64,000 nt of DNA from assembly GCF_905397435.1 (NCBI RefSeq), contig NZ_CAJPVI010000002.1, forward strand, positions 248,001 to 312,000, given 5' to 3'. The translations under genes were made by a program, and so were the position numbers. The notes beneath the pieces were generated by a model. It worked only from the letters and a program-made list of their open reading frames with translations. It was not told the origin of the DNA and did no database searches. Origin of the DNA: Cupriavidus numazuensis. GTDB lineage: Bacteria; Pseudomonadota; Gammaproteobacteria; Burkholderiales; Burkholderiaceae. Shown piece by piece: positions 57,713-64,000 of the stretch. The stretch's first letter is position 1. The number at the start of each line of letters is the position of its first letter.

Positions 57713-60700
57713 TGCAGCGCGCCTTTTTCCGCGGGGGCGTCAGGCTGGCTCGGCTTGCGTTTGCGTGCGAACAGCGAATTGACGGCGACAAAGAACAACG
57801 GCACCCAGAAAATCGCGAGTACCGTGGCGGTGATCATGCCGCCGATCACGCCGGTGCCGATGGCGTGCTGGCTGCCCGCGCCGGCGCCGGTCGAGACGGC
57901 CAGCGGGAACACGCCGAGCATGAACGCGAGCGAGGTCATCACGATCGGGCGCAAACGCATGCGACAAGCCTCGATGGCGGCGTCGACAAGGCTCTTGCCG
58001 TGCTCGTACTGGCTCTTCGCGAATTCCACGATCAGGATGGCGTTCTTGGCGGACAGGCCGATCGTGGTCAGCAAGCCGACCTGGAAGAACACATCGTTGG
58101 ACAGGCCGCGTGCCATGGTGGCGAGCAAGGCGCCGATCACGCCGAGCGGCACCACGAGCATCACCGAGAACGGGATCGTCCAGCTTTCATAGAGCGCGGC
58201 CAGGCACAGGAACACCACCAGCAGCGACAGCGCGTACAGTGCCGGCGCCTGCGAGCCGGACAGCCGCTCTTCATACGACAGGCCGGTCCATGCATAGCCC
58301 ACACCGGCCGGCATCTGCTTCATGATCTCCTCGATCTCTTTCATGGCCTCGCCGGAACTGCGGCCTGCGGCCGGTTCGCCCAGCACTTCCACGGCCGGCA
58401 CGCCGTTGTAGCGCTGCAGCTTCGGCGAGCCGAAGCCCCACTTGCCTTCGGCAAACGCGGAGAACGGCACCATCTCGCCCTTGTCGTTGCGCACGAACCA
58501 TTTGTCGACATCGTCGGGGTTCATGCGTGAATCGGGACTGCCTTGCACGTAGACGCGCTTCACGCGGCCGCGGTCGACGAAGTCGTTCACATAGCTCGAA
58601 CCCCAGGCGATCGACACCGTGCTGTTGATATCGGCCAGCGAGATGCCGAGCGCGCGCGCCTTTTCATCGTCGATCACGAGCTGGTACTGCGGCTGGTCGT
58701 TGAGTCCGTTCGGGCGCACGCGCTGCAGCACCGGGCTCTTCGAGGCGAGCGCCAGGAACTTGTCGCGCGCGTTCATCAAGGCCTGGTGGCCGATGCCGGC
58801 CTGGTCCTGCAGGTACAGGTCGAAGCCCGTGGCGTTGCCCAGTTCCTGCACCGCGGGCGGGGCGAACGCGAACGACATCGAGTCGCGGAAGCTCGCGAAC
58901 TTGCGCTGGGCGCGCGCTGCCAGGTCGAACACGCTGGTGTCGTCGCCGGTGCGTTCCTCCCACGGTTTGAGCAGGATGAAGGCGAGGCCCGAGTTCTGGC
59001 CGCGGCCGGCGAAGTTGAAGCCGTTGACGGTAAACAGCGAGTCCACCACGCCGCCTTCCTGCTTGAGCAGGTATTCGCGCATCTGGTTCAGGACTTTCTG
59101 CGTGCGCTCGGCGGTGGCACCGGCTGGCGTCTGTACCTGGGCGTAGAGCACGCCCTGGTCTTCTTCCGGCAGGAAGGACGTGGGAATGCGCGTGAACAGG
59201 AAGCCCATCGCCACGAGGATCGCCACGTAGATCAGCACGAACGGCAGGCGGCGCTTCAGGATCGTCGACACGCCGCGCTCATACCCCTGCGTGGTCGAAA
59301 TGAACTTGCGGTTGAACCAGCCGAAGAATCCGCCCTTGTTCTCGCCGTGGTCGCCCTTTTCGATGGGCTGCAGCATGGTCGCGCACAAGGCCGGCGTCAG
59401 GATCAGCGCGACCAGCACGGACATCACCATCGACGACACGATGGTGATCGAGAACTGCCGGTAGATCACGCCCGTGGAGCCGCCGAAGAACGCCATCGGC
59501 AGGAACACCGCCGACAGCACCATGGCGATGCCGACCAGCGCGCCCTGGATCTGGCCCATGGACCGCCGCGCCGCCTCCTTCGGTGGCAGGCCTTCCTCGG
59601 CCATCACGCGCTCGACGTTTTCGACCACGACGATCGCGTCATCGACGAGCAGGCCGATGGCCAGCACCATGCCGAACATGGTCAGCGTATTGATGGTGTA
59701 CCCGAACGCGGCCAGCACGCCGAACGTGCCCAGCAGCACCACCGGCACGGCAATCGTCGGGATCAGCGTGGCGCGGAAGTTCTGCAGGAACAGGTACATC
59801 ACCAGGAACACCAGCACGATGGCTTCCATCAGCGTCTTCACGACCTCGTGGATCGAGCCCGAGATCACCGGCGAGGTGTCATACGGGTAGACGACTTTCA
59901 TGCCGGCCGGGAAGAACGGCTCGAGCGTGTCGAGCGTCTTGCGGATCGCGCGTACCGTTTCCAGCGCGTTGGCGCCGGCGGCCAGACGCACGGCGATACC
60001 GGAGGCCGGCTGGCCGTTGTACTGCGCGTTGATGTTGTAGTCCTGGCCGCCCAGGCCAACCTCGGCCACGTCCTTCAGGCGCACCTGCGAGCCGTCCGGG
60101 TTGACCTTGAGCAGGATGTTGCCGAACTGTTCGCCGGTCTGCAGGCGGGTCTTGCCGATCACGCTGGCATTGAGCTGCTGGCCCTGGACGGCAGGCAGCC
60201 CGCCCAGCTGGCCGGAAGCGACCTGCACGTTCTGCGCCTTGATGGCGTTGCTGACATCGAGCGGCGTGAGCTGGTAGCTGTTGAGCTTCGCCGGGTCGAT
60301 CCACACGCGCATCGCGTACTGGGAGCCGAACACCTGGAAGTCGCCGACGCCATACGTGCGCGACAGCGGGTCCTGGATGTTCGAGACGATGTAGTTCGAC
60401 AGGTCTTCCCGCGTAATCTTCGGATCCGTGGAGATCAGGCCGACGATCAGCAGGAAGTTGCGCACCGACTTCGTCACGCGGATACCCTGCTGCTGCACTT
60501 CCTGCGGCAGCAGCGGCTGCGCGAGCGCGAGCTTGTTCTGTACCTGCACCTGCGCGATGTCGGGGTTGGTGCCCTGTTCGAACGTGACGGTGATGGTCAT
60601 GCTGCCGTCGGCATTGCTTTCCGACGAGATGTAGCGCAGGCGGTCCAGGCCGTTGAGCTGCTGCTCGATGACCTGGACCACGGTGTCCTGCACGGTCTCG

Positions 60701-60861
60701 GCCGAGGCGCCCGGATAGTTGACCGAGATGGCGATGGTCGGCGGCGCAATGGCCGGATACTGGCTGATCGGCAGCGAGCGGATCGACAGCACGCCGGCCA
60801 GCATGATGACCAGCGCGATCACCCACGCGAAGATGGGGCGATCGATAAAGAAATTGGACAT
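57709..60861 (-). CDS. acrB: RND multidrug efflux pump, AcrB/MexB type
   Basis: A 1050-residue HAE1-family proton-driven pump. TM1 region [20 protein letters not shown]; conserved [18 protein letters not shown] porter segment; the relay region [20 protein letters not shown] with the DD pair in TM4; and the second half with [20 protein letters not shown] and [14 protein letters not shown]. It is a trimeric inner-membrane transporter of broad substrates, in an operon with the adaptor 27 bases upstream and the channel overlapping downstream. Confidence 0.96.
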   Translation of the reverse strand: MSNFFIDRPIFAWVIALVIMLAGVLSIRSLPISQYPAIAPPTIAISVNYPGASAETVQDTVVQVIEQQLNGLDRLRYISSESNADGSMTITVTFEQGTNPDIAQVQVQNKLALAQPLLPQEVQQQGIRVTKSVRNFLLIVGLISTDPKITREDLSNYIVSNIQDPLSRTYGVGDFQVFGSQYAMRVWIDPAKLNSYQLTPLDVSNAIKAQNVQVASGQLGGLPAVQGQQLNASVIGKTRLQTGEQFGNILLKVNPDGSQVRLKDVAEVGLGGQDYNINAQYNGQPASGIAVRLAAGANALETVRAIRKTLDTLEPFFPAGMKVVYPYDTSPVISGSIHEVVKTLMEAIVLVFLVMYLFLQNFRATLIPTIAVPVVLLGTFGVLAAFGYTINTLTMFGMVLAIGLLVDDAIVVVENVERVMAEEGLPPKEAARRSMGQIQGALVGIAMVLSAVFLPMAFFGGSTGVIYRQFSITIVSSMVMSVLVALILTPALCATMLQPIEKGDHGENKGGFFGWFNRKFISTTQGYERGVSTILKRRLPFVLIYVAILVAMGFLFTRIPTSFLPEEDQGVLYAQVQTPAGATAERTQKVLNQMREYLLKQEGGVVDSLFTVNGFNFAGRGQNSGLAFILLKPWEERTGDDTSVFDLAARAQRKFASFRDSMSFAFAPPAVQELGNATGFDLYLQDQAGIGHQALMNARDKFLALASKSPVLQRVRPNGLNDQPQYQLVIDDEKARALGISLADINSTVSIAWGSSYVNDFVDRGRVKRVYVQGSPDSRMNPDDVDKWFVRNDKGEMVPFSAFAEGKWGFGSPKLQRYNGVPAVEVLGEPAAGRSSGEAMKEIEEIMKQMPAGVGYAWTGLSYEERLSGSQAPALYALSLLVVFLCLAALYESWTIPFSVMLVVPLGVIGALLATMARGLSNDVFFQVGLLTTIGLSAKNAILIVEFAKSQYEHGKSLVDAAIEACRMRLRPIVMTSLAFMLGVFPLAVSTGAGAGSQHAIGTGVIGGMITATVLAIFWVPLFFVAVNSLFARKRKPSQPDAPAEKGALQ

Positions 60862-60888
60862 GAATACTCCCTCGCCGTGGCGATGCGC

Positions 60889-62049
60889 TCAGGGCTTGGC
60901 CGCGACCGCGGCGGATGCGCCGGCGGCAGCCGCGGGCGGGGTGCCTGCGCCGCTGTCTGCCTGGGCGACGCGGACTTTCGCGCCGGGCTTGACGAACTGC
61001 AGGCCTTCGACGATCACACGGTCGCCGGCCTTGAGGCCGTCCGCCACCAGCCATTTGTCGCCGATCACGCGGTCGGTGCGGATCTGGCGCAGTTCGACCT
61101 CGTCCTTCGCATTGACCACCAGCGCCGTGGCCTGACCCTTGAGGTCGCGTGTGACGCCTTGCTGGGGCACCAGCAGGCCGTCGGCCTTCACGCCTTCACG
61201 CAGGCGCGCGTGGACGAACATGCCGGGCAGCAGCTCGTGGCGCGGGTTGGGGAACACCGCGCGCAGCGTGACCGAGCCGGTGCCCTGGTCCACAGCAACC
61301 TCCGAAAATTCCAGACGGCCGGTTTCCGGATACTTCGTGCCGTCTTCGAGCACCAGGTTGACCTGTGCCGCATTGGTGCCGGCGCTCTGCAGTGCGCCGT
61401 TGGCGAGTTCGCGCCGCAGCCGGAGCAGCGATGCGGAAGGCTGCGTCACATCGACGTAGATCGGATCGAGCTGCTGCACCACGGCGAGCGCCGCGGCCTG
61501 CCCGTTGGTAACCAGCGCGCCTTCGGTCACGCTGGAACGGCCGATGCGCCCCGAAATCGGCGCCAGCACCTTGGTATAGCGCAGGTTGATCTCGGCCCGG
61601 TCCAGCGTCGCCTGTGCCTGCTGCCACGCGGCCTTGGCTTCGTCATACTGCTGCTTGCTGACCGCTTCGTCGCCAACCAGGCGCCCGTAGCGCTGCGCCA
61701 GCAGCCGCGAGGACTCCATCGTTGCCTTGGCGCTCTTGTAGGTCGCATCGTAGGTAGACGGGTCGATCTGGTAGAGCTGCTGGCCCTGCGTCACGTCGCT
61801 GCCTTCCTTGAACAGCCGCCGCAGGATGATGCCGTCCACCTGGGGCCGGACTTCGGCTATGCGGTAGGCGGTGGTGCGGCCGGGGAGCGAGGAATCCAGC
61901 GTCACCGCTTCGGTCTTCAGCGTGACCACGCTGACCTGGGGCGGGGGCGGGGCGGCGGCTTCTTTCTTGCCGCCGCATCCGGCAAGCGTGGACAGGGCGA
62001 TGGCCAGCGTAACCGGACCCCAGACGCGGCAGCCGCGTGATCGTTGCAT
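60889..62049 (-). CDS. acrA: RND efflux periplasmic adaptor, AcrA/MexA type
   Basis: A 386-residue lipoprotein adaptor. Lipobox LAGC (ALSTLAGCGGKKE), lipoyl domain (RPQVDGIILRRLFKEGSDVT), coiled hairpin with LLAQRYGRLVGDEAVSKQQY, barrel KVLAPISGRIGRSSVTEGAL. ATG 62049 has AGGAATT upstream and starts a good signal peptide. First gene of the pump operon. No tetR/acrR-type repressor is encoded divergently within this window. Confidence 0.95.
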   Translation of the reverse strand: MQRSRGCRVWGPVTLAIALSTLAGCGGKKEAAAPPPPQVSVVTLKTEAVTLDSSLPGRTTAYRIAEVRPQVDGIILRRLFKEGSDVTQGQQLYQIDPSTYDATYKSAKATMESSRLLAQRYGRLVGDEAVSKQQYDEAKAAWQQAQATLDRAEINLRYTKVLAPISGRIGRSSVTEGALVTNGQAAALAVVQQLDPIYVDVTQPSASLLRLRRELANGALQSAGTNAAQVNLVLEDGTKYPETGRLEFSEVAVDQGTGSVTLRAVFPNPRHELLPGMFVHARLREGVKADGLLVPQQGVTRDLKGQATALVVNAKDEVELRQIRTDRVIGDKWLVADGLKAGDRVIVEGLQFVKPGAKVRVAQADSGAGTPPAAAAGASAAVAAKP

Positions 62050-62420
62050 TGCGAATTCCTGCGAAAAAATCAAGCGAATCAAGATGTTCGGCGGCCAATC
62101 ACGATTGACGGGGCCGGAGCCGGATATGTGAGGCGAAGCAAGGGCCATGCCCGCACCTGGTGCCGGTGCAGGTTTGCCCGGCGTAGCCGGGAAGTCTATC
62201 TCGACTTGCCAAAACGTTCCGGTCGATTATCGGCTTTGAATATTTCAGAATCTTTCATGGTGATTTGCCAGCGGATTCGCAGGCCTGAAAGTCATCGTAG
62301 CCGCGCGTTTCCGGCAAGCGTTGTCCGGCGGCTGTCGCAGTCGGTGTGGCAAGATCGGGTCCCAATCGCCCGTGCGAGGCGGCAAACGACGAGCCATCGA
62401 CAGAGACAAGGAGCAAGACC
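62050..62420. other. 371-base divergent region between acrA and a small-protein gene
   Basis: No gene seen. AT-richer at 62215-62265. This must hold the promoter and operators of the pump operon, but no dyad or -35/-10 pair stands out. Confidence 0.4.
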
Positions 62421-62678
62421 ATGAATGCAACAGCAAGTCCGCTTGCCGGTGATCCTCGCCTCGGCGCGTGTGCCTATCTGCTTCACATGCTCCTGCAGCG
62501 TGCGGAACAGCGCCAGCCGGGGCTGCTGGATGAGCTGATCGGAGGCGTGACAGCCGACCGCGATGCCGTCCGCGCGCAAGCGGCGGCGCCGGCCGGCGTA
62601 GAGGCGGTATTTGCGGAAACGCTGCGCATGCTTGAGGTTGCCAGCGCCCAGCTCAAGAATGCGGGCCAGGCGGGCTGA
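62421..62678 (+). CDS. Small hypothetical protein
   Basis: An 85-residue protein, ATG 62421 with AAGGAG at 62408-62413. It is helical, Ala/Leu/Gln-rich and soluble (LGACAYLLHMLLQRAEQRQP, LLDELIGGVTADRDAV). No family recognised. A structured noncoding segment with a terminator follows. Confidence 0.6.
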   Translation: MNATASPLAGDPRLGACAYLLHMLLQRAEQRQPGLLDELIGGVTADRDAVRAQAAAPAGVEAVFAETLRMLEVASAQLKNAGQAG

Positions 62679-62825
62679 TTTTGCGTCCGTCAGGCGTACA
62701 CCGGCGGCGTTCGTCCGACGCCTGGCTTTCGCGCCACCGAGATCACCCATCCGGGGGTGTCCGCGCAGACGGCAACCTGTGAAAATCCACCGTGAGAGAC
62801 CTGACTCAGGTCCTCAAGCCCTTCT

Positions 62826-62855
62826 GCCCGTCCCCGCGCGGGCTTTTTCTTTTCC
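62826..62855 (+). terminator. Intrinsic terminator after the small-protein gene
   Basis: GCCCG (62826-62830), 8-base loop, CGGGC (62839-62843), then TTTTTCTTTT. It ends the 85-residue-protein transcript or a separate small RNA. Confidence 0.75.
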
Positions 62856-62932
62856 GGAGCCGTCCCGCCGGTCTCCCAAGTGTCCGCTTATGCCTTTCTC
62901 CGGGCACGGGCGGCCCTGGCAAGGCACTTCCC

Positions 62933-62958
62933 AACTGTGCTCTTGAACTGTGCTCCTG
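62933..62958 (+). repeat. Tandem 13-base repeat AACTGTGCTCYTG
   Basis: Two adjacent copies (62933-62945, 62946-62958) differing at one base, about 115 bases upstream of the molybdopterin oxidoreductase start; possible activator site. Confidence 0.45.
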
Positions 62959-63074
62959 TCTGTACGCACCGCAGGACGCGCGCCGAACCTACTCTGGCGC
63001 TACAGGATCTGGCCGAACCGATCGACGGTATTCCGGCCAGCCGAAGCCCCCAGCCAGACAGGACACCCGCCGCC

Positions 63075-64000
63075 ATGAGTTCGCCGACCCCCGAGAAAGG
63101 CCACATTGCCCCCTACACCCATCCCGCCGCCGGCTGGGGTGCGCTGAAGTACGTTGCCATCAACCTCGTCAAGGAGAAGGTCGCCGGTGGTAAGTACAAG
63201 ATGCTGTTCAAGCAGAACCAGGCCGATGGCTTCGACTGCCCAGGGTGTGCATGGCCCGACCGGCAGCACGCCTCGACCTTCGAGTTCTGCGAGAACGGCG
63301 TCAAGGCTGTCGCCGCGGAAGCGACCAGCATGCGCGTCACGCCCGAGTTCTTCGCGCAGCATACGGTGACGTCGCTGCTCCAGCAGACGGACTACGAGCT
63401 GGAACAGCACGGCCGCCTCACGCACCCGATGGTGTACGACGCGCAGACCGACAAGTACCGCGCCATTGCGTGGGACGAAGCATTTGCACTGATCGGCCGC
63501 CACCTGCGCGCATTGCCGGACCCGAACCAGGCGGCGTTCTATACCTCGGGCCGCGCCAGCAATGAGGCGGCGTTCCTGTATCAGCTGTTCGTGCGCGCCT
63601 ACGGCACCAACAATTTCCCGGACTGCTCCAACATGTGCCACGAGGCCACCAGCCGTGGCCTGCCCAAGACCATTGGCGTGGGCAAGGCGACGGTGGTGCT
63701 CGATGACTTCGAGCATGCCGATACCATCCTGCTGTTCGGCCACAACGCTGCCACCAACCACCCGCGCATGCTCGGCGATCTGCGCGAGTGCGCACGGCGC
63801 GGTGCGACCATCGTGTCGATCAATCCGCTGCGCGAACGCGGCCTGGAGCGCTTCACCAGCCCGCAGCATCCGGTCGAGATGCTGACCGGCTCCAGCACGA
63901 AGATCGCGTCGATGTTCGTGCAGCCCAAGCTCGGCGGGGATTTCGCGCTGATCAAGGGCATGGCCAAGCGGCTGGTCGAACTCGACGACGAGGCCATCCG
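63075..64000 (+). CDS. Molybdopterin oxidoreductase, YdeP/FdhF-like (3' truncated by window)
   Basis: The first 308 residues of a bis-MGD molybdoenzyme. The start ATG 63075 gives MSSPTPEKGHIAPYTHPAAG, then CPGCAWPD (about residues 56-63) in place of a full 4Fe-4S motif, and FYTSGRASNEAAFLYQLFVR, NNFPDCSNMCHEATSRGL and GHNAATNHPRML. This matches the FdhF-like/YdeP alpha-subunit group (acid-stress linked in E. coli; substrate uncertain). The region DCSNMCHEA is where the metal ligand (Cys or Sec) is expected. The frame is open to the window end. Confidence 0.9.
   Translation, partial: MSSPTPEKGHIAPYTHPAAGWGALKYVAINLVKEKVAGGKYKMLFKQNQADGFDCPGCAWPDRQHASTFEFCENGVKAVAAEATSMRVTPEFFAQHTVTSLLQQTDYELEQHGRLTHPMVYDAQTDKYRAIAWDEAFALIGRHLRALPDPNQAAFYTSGRASNEAAFLYQLFVRAYGTNNFPDCSNMCHEATSRGLPKTIGVGKATVVLDDFEHADTILLFGHNAATNHPRMLGDLRECARRGATIVSINPLRERGLERFTSPQHPVEMLTGSSTKIASMFVQPKLGGDFALIKGMAKRLVELDDEAI

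Larger units (their letters stand above)
62679..63074. other. 396-base structured intergenic region
   Basis: It contains stem CAGGCGT/ACGCCTG (62691-62724), a perfect palindrome GACCTGACTCAGGTC (62798-62812), a terminator (62826-62855), and after that a 13-base tandem repeat (62933-62958) before the molybdopterin oxidoreductase gene. No ORF is convincing. Confidence 0.5.

Noticed and set aside
58543..62040. Plus-strand open frame of 1165 codons opposite acrB and acrA
   Set aside because: Shadow frame; composition is His/Arg/Gln-rich and low complexity, and the minus strand encodes textbook RND proteins.

Overview
This 64 kb window is GC-rich chromosomal DNA whose gene content (OpgH, an H1-like HU protein, PepSY/OmpR/kinase operon, acyl-CoA ligases, AaeXAB-type efflux, CreA, HD-GYP signalling) fits a free-living betaproteobacterium of the Burkholderiaceae, most likely Cupriavidus or a close Ralstonia relative. 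The genus is an inference from family resemblance and base composition. I see no rRNA, tRNA, insertion sequence, integrase or CRISPR. Genes are densely packed and mostly conserved housekeeping or accessory-metabolic loci.

Layout. 1-6.4 kb: the end of opgH, a secreted protein of unknown family, a Bcr/CflA exporter, an MscS channel, an ammonium transporter with a sigma-54/NtrC-type promoter, and HU. 6.4-16.3 kb: thioesterase, CreA, acyl-CoA ligase, SDR, arylamine N-acetyltransferase, Crp/Fnr regulator, Mpo1-like protein, a pepSY-regulator-kinase operon, and an HU protein with a histone-H1-like tail. 16.3-26 kb: a candidate sRNA, CHMI, MgtC, arginase, HAD protein, a degenerate response regulator facing cardiolipin synthase, TetR and IclR regulators, and a second candidate sRNA on the minus strand. 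26-27 kb is a gene-poor kilobase with several perfect inverted repeats, ahead of a membrane-anchored J-domain protein. 28-34 kb: an ArsR/old-yellow-enzyme pair, another acyl-CoA ligase, a thioredoxin, then an HD-GYP response regulator abutting a 1282-residue hybrid kinase. 37.9-38.5 kb holds a composite pseudogene made from an acyl-CoA ligase and an enoyl-CoA hydratase.

40-48 kb is the most distinctive locus: an eight-gene minus-strand operon for a tryptophan-tryptophylquinone (TTQ) amine dehydrogenase (aauBEDA-like), two mono-haem cytochromes c, an aldehyde dehydrogenase and a Tat-exported amidase, converging on an AraC-type regulator. Together they would oxidise an (aryl)alkylamine in the periplasm, pass electrons to cytochromes, and oxidise the aldehyde to an acid. 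A perfect 10-bp inverted repeat covers the ribosome binding site of the first gene.

48-54 kb: an AaeB/DUF1656/HlyD/NodT efflux operon divergent from its probable LysR regulator. 54-56 kb: a paralogue of the secreted protein at 1.1 kb, 6-phosphogluconolactonase and a cupin. 56-62 kb: a complete RND tripartite pump operon with no adjacent repressor. 62.4-64 kb: a small protein, a structured noncoding segment, and the start of a YdeP/FdhF-like molybdopterin oxidoreductase cut by the window end.
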